Source: Stenotrophomonas maltophilia (GTDB taxonomy: Bacteria; Pseudomonadota; Gammaproteobacteria; Xanthomonadales; Xanthomonadaceae). Taken from it: a DNA stretch of 64,000 bases. Positions within the stretch are counted from its first letter, which is position 1, and each line of letters begins with the position of its first letter. This document shows, piece after piece, positions 54,701 to 63,189 of this stretch. The notes beneath the pieces are model-generated. The model did no database searches, was not told the DNA's origin, and saw only the letters and a program-made list of their open reading frames with translations. The DNA lies in contig NZ_QFHO01000002.1 of the NCBI RefSeq assembly GCF_004920835.1, forward strand, positions 1-64,000, given 5' to 3'. The position numbers and the translations under genes are program-made.

Positions 54701-55250
54701 GATCTTCCTGGTCTACCTGGTGATGGCCTCGCAGTTCGAATCGCTGCTGCACCCGTTCGTGATCCTGTTCACCATCCCGCTGGCGCTGGTCGGCGCCATT
54801 CTGGCGCTGATGCTGACCGGGAAGCCCATTTCGGTGGTGGTGTTCATCGGCCTGATCCTGCTGGTCGGCCTGGTCACCAAGAACGCGATCATCCTGATCG
54901 ACAAGGTCAACCAGCTGCGCGAGGCCGGCGTGGCCAAGCACGAGGCGCTGGTGGAAGGTGCCCGCTCACGCCTGCGGCCGATCATCATGACCACGCTGTG
55001 CACGCTGTTCGGCTTCCTGCCGCTGGCGGTGGCGATGGGCGAGGGTGCGGAAGTGCGTGCACCGATGGCGATCACCGTGATCGGCGGCCTGCTGGTGTCG
55101 ACCCTGCTGACCCTGCTGGTCATTCCGGTGGTGTATGACCTGATGGACCGTCGCGGCGATGCGTATTACCGCGAACGTGGCCGCAAGCATGCCGGCGGGA
55201 TCGAGCCGGCTGCAGCGGGCAGCGCGGCGGGTGCGGAGGAACCGGCATGA
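51729..55250 (+). CDS. RND efflux permease, first of two
   Basis: A 1173-residue inner-membrane RND pump, longer than AcrB (1049). The proton-relay Asp pair is kept in TM4 (GLVVDDSIVVLESIAKARER) and the TM10-region Lys is kept in GLVTKNAIILIDKVNQLREA. The extra length is in two places: an Ala/Ser/Gly-rich insert in the porter region (about residues 275-320) and a long loop with an extra hydrophobic stretch after TM6 (about 565-645). Substrates are unknown. It overlaps its neighbours on both sides by four bases, so the three genes are tightly coupled. Confidence 0.92.
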   Translation: MTAPGHDHGASPASDGAAAGMRGGLVEFATRRRVTIAMCTVTLLLFGVIALGNLKVNLLPDLSYPTLTVRTEYTGAAPTEIETLITQPVEEAVGVVKNLRKLKSVSRTGQSDVVLEFAWGTNMDQASLEVRDKMEALNLPLEAKAPVLLRFNPSTEPIMRLVLSSKTAPASDADAVRELTGLRRYADEDLKKKLEPVTGVAAVKVGGGLEDEIQVDIDQQKLAQLNLPIDTVIKRLKDENINISGGRLEEGSQRFLVRTVNQFADLEEIRNLLVTTQASNGSAADSALQQMFNIAASTGSAAAIAAASAAQSASSGGGSSVVANGVPVRLKDVATVRQGYKEREAVIRLGGKESVELAIYKEGDANTVSTAEALRKRLEQIKGTFPSDVEMTTIEDQSRFIEHAIADVKKDAVIGGLLAILIIFLFLRDGWSTFVISLSLPVSIIATFFFMGQLGLSLNVMSLGGLALATGLVVDDSIVVLESIAKARERGLGILQAAIVGTREVSMAVVASTLTTIAVFLPLVFVEGIAGQLFRDQALTVAIAIAISLLVSMTLIPMLSSLKGRPPLAFPEEAPNAPWQPQNRWQKPVALGRRGVVATARWSFYALAWLVVRVWRGVVAVVGPVMRKASDLAMKPYAGAERGYLRLLPSALAHPGKVLGVASIIFVATMALVPMLGADLIPQLAQDRFEMTVKLPAGTPLKQTDALVRELQLAHGKGEGVASLYGVSGSGTRLDASPTESGENIGKLTVVMEGGGNARTEAEITERLRDTMGRHPGAQVDFARPALFSFSTPLEIELRGQDMATLEVAGQRLAAMLRGNAHYADVKSTVEEGFPEIQIRFDQERAGALGLTTRQIADVVVKKVRGDVATRYSFRDRKIDVLVRAQEGDRASVDSIRRLIVNPGSTRPVTLDAVADVVATTGPSEIHRADQTRVAVVSANLRDIDLGAAMREVQQMVSEQPLGAGVGLHIGGQGEELAQAAKSLIFAFGLAIFLVYLVMASQFESLLHPFVILFTIPLALVGAILALMLTGKPISVVVFIGLILLVGLVTKNAIILIDKVNQLREAGVAKHEALVEGARSRLRPIIMTTLCTLFGFLPLAVAMGEGAEVRAPMAITVIGGLLVSTLLTLLVIPVVYDLMDRRGDAYYRERGRKHAGGIEPAAAGSAAGAEEPA

Positions 55251-58200
55251 GTGTTGCCGAGTTCTCCATCCGCCGTCCGGTCACCACCATCATGTGTTTC
55301 GTGTCGCTGGTGGTGATCGGCCTGATCGCCTCGTTCCGGCTGCCGCTGGAAGCATTGCCGGACATCTCGGCACCGTTCCTGTTCGTGCAGATCCCGTACA
55401 CCGGCTCGACACCGGAGGAAGTGGAGCGGACCATCATCCGCCCGGTGGAGGAATCGCTGGCGACGATGACCGGCATCAAGCGCATGCGCTCGTCGGCCAC
55501 CTCCGAGGCGGCGCTGATCTACATCGAATTCAGCGACTGGGACCGCGACATTGCGATTGCCGCTTCCGATGCGCGCGAGCGCATCGATGCGATCCGCAGC
55601 GACCTGCCCGACGACCTGCAGCGCTACAACGTGTTCAAGTGGTCCAGCAGTGACCAGCCGGTGCTGAAGGTGCGCCTGGCCAGTACCACCGATCTGACCA
55701 CTGCCTATGACATGCTCGACCGCGAGTTCAAGCGGCGCATCGAGCGCATTCCCGGCGTGGCCCGCGTCGACATCACCGGCGCGCCGCCGAACGAGGTGGA
55801 GATCGCCATCGATCCGAACCGGCTCAACGCGCACGGGCTGAGCATCAACGAGCTGAGCGAGCGCCTGCGCACGCTGAATTTCTCGATCTCGGCCGGACAG
55901 ATCGACGACAACGGCCAGCGCGTGCGCGTGCAGCCGGTGGGCGAAATCACCGACCTGCAGGAAATGCGCGACCTGGTGATCAACGCCAAGGGCCTGCGCC
56001 TGGGTGATATCGCCGAGATACGGCTGAAGCCGGCGCGCATGAGCTATGGACGCCGCCTGGACGGCAACCCGGCGGTCGGCCTGGACATCTTCAAGGAGCG
56101 CAGCGCCAATCTGGTGGAGGTTTCGCGCGCGGCGCTGGCCGAGGTCGAGGCAATCCGCGGGGAGGCGTCGATGCGCGACGTGCAGATCAAGGTGATCGAC
56201 AACCAGGGCAAGGCGGTGACCTCCTCGTTGCTGGAACTGGCAGAGGCCGGCGGCGTCGGCCTGATCCTGTCGGTGACCGTGCTGTTCTTCTTCCTGCGCC
56301 ACTGGCCATCCACGCTGATGGTGACCCTGGCCATTCCGATCTGCTTCACCATCACCCTGGGGTTCATGTACTTCGTCGGGGTGACGTTGAACATCCTGAC
56401 CATGATGGGCCTGCTGCTGGCGGTCGGCATGCTGGTCGACAACGCCGTGGTGGTGGTGGAGAGCATCTACCAGGAACGCGAGCGCATGCCCGGGCAGCCA
56501 CGGATGGCCTCGATCATCGGCACCCGCAACGTGGCCATCGCGCTCAGCGCCGGTACCCTGTGCCATTGCATCGTATTCGTACCGAACCTGTTCGGCGAGA
56601 CCAACAACATCAGCATCTTCATGGCGCAGATCGCGATCACCATCTCGGTCTCGCTGCTGGCCTCGTGGCTGGTGGCAGTCAGCCTGATCCCGATGCTGTC
56701 CGCGCGCATGACCACGCCAAAGCTGGTGCATTCGAAGACCGGCCTGATCGCGCGCCTGCAGCGCCGTTACGCACAGCTGCTGGACTGGTCACTGCGCCAC
56801 CGCGGCTGGAGCCTGCTCGGCATCCTGCTGGTGGTGCTGGTCAGCCTGGTGCCGATGAAGCTGACCAAGATCGATATGTTCGGCGGCGAAGGCGGCAAGG
56901 ACATCTTCATCGGCTACATGTGGAAGGGCGCCTATACCTACCGGCAGATGTCCGAGGAAGTGGCACGGGTGGAGAGCTGGATCGACCAGAACCGCGAACG
57001 CCTGCACGTGAAGCAGGTGTACTCCTGGTACAGCGAGCAGGAAGGCAGCTCGACCGTGGTCACCCTCGACGAGAAGTACGCCAAGGACATCAAAGCGCTG
57101 CAGGAAGAGCTGCGCAAGGGGCTGCCGAAGTCGGCCCGCACCGATTATTTCGTCGGCAACCAAGGGGGCGACGGCGGCGGTGGTGGCAATCAGGGCGTAC
57201 AGGTGCAGCTGGTCGGCGACTCCAGTTCGATGCTGCAGGAAATTGGTCAGGAAGTGGTGCCGCTGCTGGCCCAGCGTGCCGAGCTGCGCGACGTGCGCAT
57301 CGACAACGGCGAGAAGGGCGGTGAACTGAAGGTGCGCGTTGATCGCGAGCGCGCTGCGGCGTTCGGCTTCAATGCCGAGCAGGTGGCCAGCTTCGTCGGC
57401 CTTGCACTGCGTGGTGCGCCGATGCGCGAGTTCCGTCGTGGTGACAACGAAGTACCGGTATGGGTCCGCTTCGCCGGTGCCGAACAGAGCAGCCCCGAGG
57501 ATCTGGCCGGCTTCAGCGTACGTACCGGCGATGGCCGCAGCGTGCCGCTGCTGAGCCTGGTCAGTGTCGACGTCGGTTCGTCGGCCACCCAGATCGGCCG
57601 TACCAACCGCCAGACCACGTTGACCATCAAGGCCAACCTGGCCGAGAAGGTCACCGCGCCGGACGGCCGCAAGGCCATGGAATCGGTGCTCAAGCCGATG
57701 AACTTCCCGGCCGGCTATGGCTTCACCTTCGATGGCGGTGACTACGGCAACGACGACGAAGCGATGCAGCAGATGGTGTTCAACCTGCTGATCGCACTGG
57801 TGATGATCTACGTGGTGATGGCCGCGGTATTCGAGTCGCTGTTGTTCCCTGCGGCGATCATGAGTGGCGTGCTGTTCTCGATCTTCGGCGTGTTCTGGCT
57901 GTTCTGGATCACTGGCACTTCGTTCGGGATCATGTCCTTCATCGGCATCCTGGTGCTGATGGGCGTGGTGGTGAACAACGGCATCGTGATGATCGAGCAC
58001 ATCAACAACCTGCGGCGCGGCGGCATGGGCCGAACGCAGGCACTGGTTGAAGGCTCGCGCGAGCGGTTGCGCCCGATCATGATGACCATGGGCACGGCGA
58101 TCCTGGCGATGGTGCCGATCTCGCTGACCAATACGCAGATGTTCGGTAATGGCCCGGAGTACGCGCCGATGGCGCGCGCGATCGCCGGTGGCCTGGCGTT

Positions 58201-58333
58201 CTCGACGGTGGTCAGCCTGCTGTTCCTGCCGACCATCTATGCGGTGCTGGATGACCTGCGCAGTGCGGTCACGCGACTGATCCGGCGCGCCCGCGGTCTG
58301 GAGATGGTAGAGCCGGGCGCTGCCCGGCTGTAA
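55247..58333 (+). CDS. RND efflux permease, second of two
   Basis: A 1028-residue RND pump of AcrB-like length. In TM4 it reads GMLVDNAVVVVESIYQERER: the first relay Asp is present and the second is Asn. The TM10 region reads GVVVNNGIVMIEHINNLRRG, without the Lys of the first pump. The pair of different permeases behind one adaptor recalls MdtABC or SmeIJK, where two permeases form mixed trimers, but I cannot assign this operon to a named system. The last residues (VEPGAARL) and the approach to the stop codon are encoded by a SMAG repeat. Confidence 0.92.
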   Translation: MSVAEFSIRRPVTTIMCFVSLVVIGLIASFRLPLEALPDISAPFLFVQIPYTGSTPEEVERTIIRPVEESLATMTGIKRMRSSATSEAALIYIEFSDWDRDIAIAASDARERIDAIRSDLPDDLQRYNVFKWSSSDQPVLKVRLASTTDLTTAYDMLDREFKRRIERIPGVARVDITGAPPNEVEIAIDPNRLNAHGLSINELSERLRTLNFSISAGQIDDNGQRVRVQPVGEITDLQEMRDLVINAKGLRLGDIAEIRLKPARMSYGRRLDGNPAVGLDIFKERSANLVEVSRAALAEVEAIRGEASMRDVQIKVIDNQGKAVTSSLLELAEAGGVGLILSVTVLFFFLRHWPSTLMVTLAIPICFTITLGFMYFVGVTLNILTMMGLLLAVGMLVDNAVVVVESIYQERERMPGQPRMASIIGTRNVAIALSAGTLCHCIVFVPNLFGETNNISIFMAQIAITISVSLLASWLVAVSLIPMLSARMTTPKLVHSKTGLIARLQRRYAQLLDWSLRHRGWSLLGILLVVLVSLVPMKLTKIDMFGGEGGKDIFIGYMWKGAYTYRQMSEEVARVESWIDQNRERLHVKQVYSWYSEQEGSSTVVTLDEKYAKDIKALQEELRKGLPKSARTDYFVGNQGGDGGGGGNQGVQVQLVGDSSSMLQEIGQEVVPLLAQRAELRDVRIDNGEKGGELKVRVDRERAAAFGFNAEQVASFVGLALRGAPMREFRRGDNEVPVWVRFAGAEQSSPEDLAGFSVRTGDGRSVPLLSLVSVDVGSSATQIGRTNRQTTLTIKANLAEKVTAPDGRKAMESVLKPMNFPAGYGFTFDGGDYGNDDEAMQQMVFNLLIALVMIYVVMAAVFESLLFPAAIMSGVLFSIFGVFWLFWITGTSFGIMSFIGILVLMGVVVNNGIVMIEHINNLRRGGMGRTQALVEGSRERLRPIMMTMGTAILAMVPISLTNTQMFGNGPEYAPMARAIAGGLAFSTVVSLLFLPTIYAVLDDLRSAVTRLIRRARGLEMVEPGAARL
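58307..58330 (+). repeat. SMAG-like unit inside the 3' end of the second permease gene
   Basis: GTAGAGCCGGGCGCTGCCCGGCTG, a full GTAG-headed stem-loop read in frame as VEPGAARL; the TAA stop follows immediately. Confidence 0.8.
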
Positions 58334-58356
58334 TGCACGACAACGTGTTGTGGTGT

Positions 58357-58402
58357 GGGGGGAGACCGGTCGTAGTGGGGCGGTCTCCCCCCATTTTTTT
58401 TT
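58357..58402 (+). terminator. Strong terminator of the RND operon
   Basis: GGGGGGAGACCG pairs with CGGTCTCCCCCC around a 12-base loop and is followed by A and nine T residues. The T run touches the stop codon of the convergent PhyH gene. Confidence 0.92.
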
Positions 58403-59247
58403 CAGGCCTTGCGCAGGAACAGCGTGCGCCGGGTGTATTCATGCCCGAAATCGACATGGCCGAACCGCGCGATCTCACGCCGGCCGCGTCGGTAGTAGCG
58501 CCATGGCGCCTTCTCCGGCGGGTGGGTCTGTCCGTAGAAGACATCCATGTGACCGACCGGCATCGACTTCGGGGTCACATGCATCACCACGCTGCGGCGC
58601 GTGCCGGACGAAGGATGCGGGGCGCCGCCATGGAACAACTGTGGGTGCCAGACGATGACGTCACCCGCCTGCACGTGCACCGCTTGCGGTTGCAGGCCAG
58701 CATCTTCGCATTGGCGGGCCACCGCATCCTGGTAGGCAGTCCAGCCCTCCGGCGACATGGCGCCGACCGGGCTGTCGCCGAAGACCGTGCGTCGCAGCGC
58801 CTGCACATCAATGGGCGGCAGCAGGTGGCTGCCCGGGACCACCCGTAGTGGGCCGTTACTGTCATCAACTGCCTCCAGTGCCGTCCACACCCCCATGTAG
58901 CGCTCGCCCGGGGAGGTGCAGAACAGCGGCGTATCGCGGTGCAATGACTGTTCGGATCCGCGCTCGTAGTAGAGGCTGGTGTAGAGCGTAGTGGGTTCAC
59001 CGAGGAAGCGGTCGCAGACGTCGATGGCCGGGTTGTCGGTGAGCAGGCGGGTCATCGCATCCACTGCCAGGTGCAGGTTGACGACCCGGTACATGCGATT
59101 GTGATCGTCCAGGTTGCGCGTTACCGCTTTGGGGTTGCGCTGCTTGAAGCGCGCGATGCGCTCATTGATGTCCTGGACCAGCGCCGGCGCGATGGCCTGG
59201 CGAACGACTACGTAACCATCGCGCATCAGCGCGTCATATGCATCCAT
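58402..59247 (-). CDS. Phytanoyl-CoA dioxygenase (PhyH) family protein
   Basis: A 281-residue Fe(II)/2-oxoglutarate oxygenase-like protein. The iron facial triad is visible as HRDTPLF (His and Asp) and the distal His in WHPQLFHGGAPHPSSGTRRS with the 2-oxoglutarate Arg near it. The N-terminal part is DGYVVVRQAIAPALVQDINE. The family hydroxylates diverse small molecules; the substrate here is unknown. It converges on the RND operon and shares the terminator region. Confidence 0.87.
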   Translation of the reverse strand: MDAYDALMRDGYVVVRQAIAPALVQDINERIARFKQRNPKAVTRNLDDHNRMYRVVNLHLAVDAMTRLLTDNPAIDVCDRFLGEPTTLYTSLYYERGSEQSLHRDTPLFCTSPGERYMGVWTALEAVDDSNGPLRVVPGSHLLPPIDVQALRRTVFGDSPVGAMSPEGWTAYQDAVARQCEDAGLQPQAVHVQAGDVIVWHPQLFHGGAPHPSSGTRRSVVMHVTPKSMPVGHMDVFYGQTHPPEKAPWRYYRRGRREIARFGHVDFGHEYTRRTLFLRKA

Positions 59248-59296
59248 CGCTGTGTTCCTCCTTAAACGCTGAGTATAGCCACGTGGGGCGGGACCA

Positions 59297-60529
59297 TCAG
59301 CCCGCCACCTTGCCCCAGACCTTGAACGTGGTCAGCCACAGGCCCAGCATGCTGCCCAGGTTGGTCAGCATGAAGGTCAGCACCACGCGGGTGACGCGGT
59401 TGCGGTACCAGCCCTTCAGGCTCTGCGCATCGTCGCGCAGCTTCAGGAAGTCCTCGTACGCCGGCTTGCGCAGGCGTGCTTCCACCAGCGCCGAGAACGC
59501 GCCGGTTGGAATGCTCAAGCGGAACGGCTTGAACGGTGCCACCGCGATCGCGGTCAGGATGCTCAGCGGATGGCCACCGGCCAGCAGGCAGCCCAGGCCG
59601 GCCAGACCGCCGGTGTACATCGCCCAGGTCGCCAGCAGCTCGGTGCCAACGCCCAGCCCGCCGCGGTAGAAGCCCACGCCGATGCCGGTCGCTACGATGG
59701 CCAGGATGCCCAGCGTGAACCACGGGATGTTGCGCTTCTTCGGCACCGATTCCAGCTCGGCGCGCAGCGGTGCCGGCGCCTCGGTGTCGGTTTCCAGATA
59801 GCGTGCCAGCCCGGCCAGGTGGCCGGCACCGACCACCGCCAGCACTTCGCGCTGCTGCGGGTCGTGCGCTTCGCGCAGGCGCGTGGCCATGTAGCGGTCG
59901 CGCTCGCCGATGATGGTCTCGTACAGCGCCGGGCTCTCGCTGGCGAACTCGCCGAAGCTCGACTCCAGCATGTCGCCCTGCTTAAGTTTTTCGATCTCGT
60001 TCTCGCCCACTTCCTCCGACGAGAACAGGCCGGCGCCAAGCCCGGCAACCAGCTTCAGCTTGCCGAAGAAGCCCAGCCGCTGCGATGCACGGCGGAAGGT
60101 CAGGCCGACTTCACGGTCGATCAGGTGCACAGGCAGATCGCGCTCGCGGGCCAGTTCCACCGCGCGCTTGAGTTCGGCACCCGGCTCGATGTCGAGCTGC
60201 TCGGCCAGGCGCCGCTGGTAGGCGGACAACGCCAGGTTGGCGGCGAACAGGGCGACGCGGCCCTTGCGGATCACCTCGACCAGGTCGAGCTTGGCCAGGG
60301 TGTCCGGGTCGCTCAGGGCCTGCAGGCGCTGCGGATCGAGCTCGACGGCCACCGCGTCGAAGCGACCACTGTCGATCGCTTTTTCCACTGCTTCGACGCT
60401 GGCGCGAGAGACGTGCGCGGTGCCGAGCAGGGTGTAGCGCACGCCGTCGCGTTCAACGACGCGTACCGGCTGGCCGGCGAACAGGTCATCGCCGGTGTCA
60501 GGAAGGGTTTCAGTCATGGATTCATTCAT
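59297..60529 (-). CDS. TraB-family protein (TraB/PrgY/GumN-like)
   Basis: A 410-residue protein. The N-terminal TraB domain has YTLLGTAHVSRASVEAVEKA, FDAVAVELDPQRLQAL and VLAVVGAGHLAGLARYLETD, the two GxxH boxes of the family. The C-terminal third holds four or so membrane segments (TLGILAIVATGIGVGFYRGG, AMYTGGLAGLGCLLAGGHP). Related plasmid proteins bind peptide pheromones; chromosomal members are of unknown function, perhaps metallopeptidases. The start at 60529 overlaps the end of the GNAT gene; a second ATG lies four codons in. Confidence 0.85.
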   Translation of the reverse strand: MNESMTETLPDTGDDLFAGQPVRVVERDGVRYTLLGTAHVSRASVEAVEKAIDSGRFDAVAVELDPQRLQALSDPDTLAKLDLVEVIRKGRVALFAANLALSAYQRRLAEQLDIEPGAELKRAVELARERDLPVHLIDREVGLTFRRASQRLGFFGKLKLVAGLGAGLFSSEEVGENEIEKLKQGDMLESSFGEFASESPALYETIIGERDRYMATRLREAHDPQQREVLAVVGAGHLAGLARYLETDTEAPAPLRAELESVPKKRNIPWFTLGILAIVATGIGVGFYRGGLGVGTELLATWAMYTGGLAGLGCLLAGGHPLSILTAIAVAPFKPFRLSIPTGAFSALVEARLRKPAYEDFLKLRDDAQSLKGWYRNRVTRVVLTFMLTNLGSMLGLWLTTFKVWGKVAG

Positions 60530-61052
60530 TGGAAGGTGCGGTGTCGGCGCCATCGCCGAGCGCGCGCTGCATCTGCACGGTATCCAGCCAGCGGCCATGC
60601 TTGCGGCCAAGGCCACGGAACACGCCCACCAGCTCGAAGCCGAAGCGTTCGTGCAGCTTGATGGAGGCGGCATTGGTCGGTTCACCGATCACCGCCACCA
60701 TCTGCCGGTAGCCGCGCGCCACGCAGGCGTCGATGAGGGCCTGGAGCAGGCCGGCGCCCACGCCCTGGCCCTGGAAGCGGGCATCGACGTAGACCGAGTT
60801 TTCCACGGTCCACTGGTAGGCGATGCGGGTGCGGTAGGTGTTGGCGTAGGCATAGCCGGCCACCTGGCCGTCGATCTCGGCGACCAGGTAGGGGAAGCCA
60901 CGGTCGATGATGTCGCGCATGCGGCGCAGCATCTCCGGCGCGTCGGGGATGTCGTACTCGTAGGTGTTGACGAAGTCGGTCACTTCCACCGCATAGATCG
61001 CGGTGATCGCGTCGATGTCGGCCGGGCCGGCATCACGGATGAGGACGGCCAT
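60522..61052 (-). CDS. GNAT-family N-acetyltransferase (phosphinothricin acetyltransferase-like)
   Basis: A 176-residue GNAT protein. The start IRDAGPADIDAITAIYAVEV, the strand VAGYAYANTYRTRIAYQWTV, the acetyl-CoA loop RFQGQGVGAGLLQALIDACV and the C-terminal NAASIKLHERFGFELVGVFR match the Pat/Bar branch, which acetylates phosphinothricin or methionine sulfoximine. The true substrate is not provable. It lies 14 bases after aguB and overlaps the TraB gene, forming an aguB-GNAT-TraB run. Confidence 0.9.
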   Translation of the reverse strand: MAVLIRDAGPADIDAITAIYAVEVTDFVNTYEYDIPDAPEMLRRMRDIIDRGFPYLVAEIDGQVAGYAYANTYRTRIAYQWTVENSVYVDARFQGQGVGAGLLQALIDACVARGYRQMVAVIGEPTNAASIKLHERFGFELVGVFRGLGRKHGRWLDTVQMQRALGDGADTAPSNE

Positions 61053-61066
61053 GCGCGGGCTCCGGC

Positions 61067-61954
61067 TCAGTCGATGTAGCGCTTGAGCAGGTCGCCGTAC
61101 GCATCGATGCGGCGATCACGCAGGAACGGCCAGATGCGGCGCACGTGCTCGCTGCGCTGCAGGTCGACGTCGCACACCAGCACGGTGGCATCGGTGCCGG
61201 CCTCGGCCAGGAACTCGCCCTGCGGGCCGAGCACGTGGCTGTTGCCCCAGAACTGGATGCCCGACGCGCCCAGCGGCGAAGCCTCGTGGCCGACGCGGTT
61301 GCAGCTCAGCACCGGCAGGCCGTTGGCCACGGCGTGGCCGCGGTGGCTCAGCACCCAGGCGTCGCGCTGGCGGGTCTTCTCGTCCTGCACATCGTCCGGG
61401 TCCCAGCCGATCGCGGTCGGGTACAGCAGCAGCTCGGCACCGGCCAGCGCCATCAGGCGCGCCGCTTCCGGGTACCACTGGTCCCAGCACACCAGCACGC
61501 CGAGGCGGCCCACCGAGGTATCGATCGGCTTGAAGCCGATGTCGCCCGGGGTGAAGTAGAACTTCTCGTAGAAGCCCGGGTCGTCCGGGATATGCATCTT
61601 GCGGTACTTGCCCAGCAGCGTGCCGTCCTTTTCGAACACTACCGCGGTGTTGTGGTACAGGCCGGCAGCTCGGCGCTCGAACAGCGAGCCGACCAGTACC
61701 ACGCCATGCTTCTTCGCCAGCGCGCCCAGGCGCTCAGTGCTCGGGCCCGGAATCGGCTCGGCCAGGTCGAACTCGTCCACCGACTCGTGCTGGCAGAAGT
61801 ACGGACCGTTATGCAGTTCCTGCAGCAGCACCAGCTTGGCACCCTGCGCAGCCGCCTCGGCCACGCGTGCTTCGATCACCGCCAGGTTGGCGGCGGCATC
61901 ACCGTGGTTGCGCTCCTGGATCAGGGCGACGGTAAGGGGGCTGCGCGAGTTCAT
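61067..61954 (-). CDS. aguB: N-carbamoylputrescine amidase AguB
   Basis: A 295-residue nitrilase-superfamily enzyme that hydrolyses N-carbamoylputrescine to putrescine, carbon dioxide and ammonia. The Glu-Lys-Cys triad is visible in LVLLQELHNGPYFCQ, KYRKMHIPDDPGFYEKFYF and GVLVCWDQWYPEAARL. Further family text is SCNRVGHEASPLGASGIQFW. With aguA upstream it makes the two-step agmatine to putrescine route. A SMAG pair separates the two genes. Confidence 0.94.
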   Translation of the reverse strand: MNSRSPLTVALIQERNHGDAAANLAVIEARVAEAAAQGAKLVLLQELHNGPYFCQHESVDEFDLAEPIPGPSTERLGALAKKHGVVLVGSLFERRAAGLYHNTAVVFEKDGTLLGKYRKMHIPDDPGFYEKFYFTPGDIGFKPIDTSVGRLGVLVCWDQWYPEAARLMALAGAELLLYPTAIGWDPDDVQDEKTRQRDAWVLSHRGHAVANGLPVLSCNRVGHEASPLGASGIQFWGNSHVLGPQGEFLAEAGTDATVLVCDVDLQRSEHVRRIWPFLRDRRIDAYGDLLKRYID

Positions 61955-62034
61955 GCGGGGCGTTCCTGCGGGGGAAAACCTGCATGTTAGCGCGGATGGA
62001 CGGCGACGGCGTGTCGCGCGCTGAATGGGTGCTG

Positions 62035-62110
62035 GTAGTGCCGGCCGCTGGCCGGCAATCCCGTGGATCCATCAGACATTGCATGGTTGCCGGCCAGCGG
62101 CCGGCACTAC
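62035..62110. repeat. Inverted pair of SMAG-like units between aguA and aguB
   Basis: GTAGTGCCGGCCGCTGGCCGGC (from 62035) and the inverse unit ending CCGGCACTAC (62110), two bases from the aguA stop. Both agu genes read leftward, so the pair lies inside the putative operon and could reduce read-through or set transcript ends. Confidence 0.85.
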
Positions 62111-62112
62111 CG

Positions 62113-63150
62113 TCATGCCTTCAACAGGCCTTCCGGCAGCTGCATGGTGATGCAGTGCAGGCTGCCGTTCTGCCAGATCAGCGAGCGGCACGGCACCTGC
62201 ACGATCTCGCGGCCCGGGTGCGCCTGCGCCAGCACGTCGCGGGCGAGATCGTCAGCCGGATCGCCGTAGGCCGGCATCAGTACCGCACCGTTGACGATCA
62301 GGTAATTGGCGTACGAGGCAGCCAGGCGACGGCCTTCGTCGATCACCGGCTGTGCCCACGGCAGCGGGAACAGGCGGTACGGCTGCCCATCCTTGGTGCG
62401 CAGTGCGGCCAGCTCGTCGCCCATCGCCTGCAGCTCGGCGTAATGCGAGTCGCTTTGGTCGTCGCAGGCCTGGTAGACGATGCTGTCGGCCGAGGCGAAG
62501 CGGGCGAGGGTGTCGATGTGGGCGTCGGTGTCGTCGCCTTCCAGGTAGCCGTGGTCCAGCCACAGCACGCGATCCTGCTGCAGCCAGTCGGCCAGGTCGG
62601 CAGTCAGGCTTGCCCGGTCGCGGTCCGGGTGGCGCTCGTGCAGGCACTTCCAGGTGGTCAGCAGGGTGCCTTCACCGTCGGTCTCGATGCCGCCGCCTTC
62701 CAGCGCGAACGGGATGCTGCGCACCGGTGCGTCGTTGAACACGCCGGCCTGGTCGAGCACGCCCACCAGCTGGTCATCCAGGGTCGCGTCGAACTTGCCG
62801 CCCCAGCCGGTGAAGCGGAAGTCCAGCAGCTGGAAGCCGCCATCGGCGCGGCGCAGGGTGATCGGGCCGGAGTCGCGCAGCCAGGTATCGTCGTAGGCCG
62901 CCGTGGTGAAGTGGACCTTGTCCATGTCGATGCGGTTGGAGCGCAGCCGCATCTCGGCATAGGTCTCCACATCGTCGTCGGCCACGCAGATCAGCACCGG
63001 TTGGAAGCGGGTGATCGCCGCGACCAGCGCGATGTAGGTCTCTTCCACCTGGCCCAGGCGGTCGGCCCAGTCGGTGTCGGCGGTGGGCCAGGCAATCAGG
63101 ATGCCGCTCTGGGCTTCCCATTCGGCAGGAAAACGAAGGGTCTGGTTCAT
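62113..63150 (-). CDS. aguA: Agmatine deiminase AguA
   Basis: A 345-residue guanidino-modifying enzyme that converts agmatine to N-carbamoylputrescine. Family features are the N-terminal FPAEWEAQSGILIAWP, DDTWLRDSGPITL, ALEGGGIETDGEGTLLTTWK with the substrate-binding acids, LDHGYLEGDDTDAHIDTLAR with the catalytic His, and the nucleophile Cys in NGSLHCITMQ near residue 335. It pairs with aguB in the putrescine pathway. Confidence 0.94.
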   Translation of the reverse strand: MNQTLRFPAEWEAQSGILIAWPTADTDWADRLGQVEETYIALVAAITRFQPVLICVADDDVETYAEMRLRSNRIDMDKVHFTTAAYDDTWLRDSGPITLRRADGGFQLLDFRFTGWGGKFDATLDDQLVGVLDQAGVFNDAPVRSIPFALEGGGIETDGEGTLLTTWKCLHERHPDRDRASLTADLADWLQQDRVLWLDHGYLEGDDTDAHIDTLARFASADSIVYQACDDQSDSHYAELQAMGDELAALRTKDGQPYRLFPLPWAQPVIDEGRRLAASYANYLIVNGAVLMPAYGDPADDLARDVLAQAHPGREIVQVPCRSLIWQNGSLHCITMQLPEGLLKA

Positions 63151-63189
63151 GGTCTCGCTACACAGGCCCGCGCACGGCGGGTAGAGGGA

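Noticed and set aside
51600..54941. Open frame of more than 1100 codons on the minus strand across the first RND permease
   Set aside because: It is a shadow of a GC-rich gene: the plus strand encodes a clear RND pump with all motifs, and the minus frame has His/Gln/Arg-rich low-complexity text and no domain.
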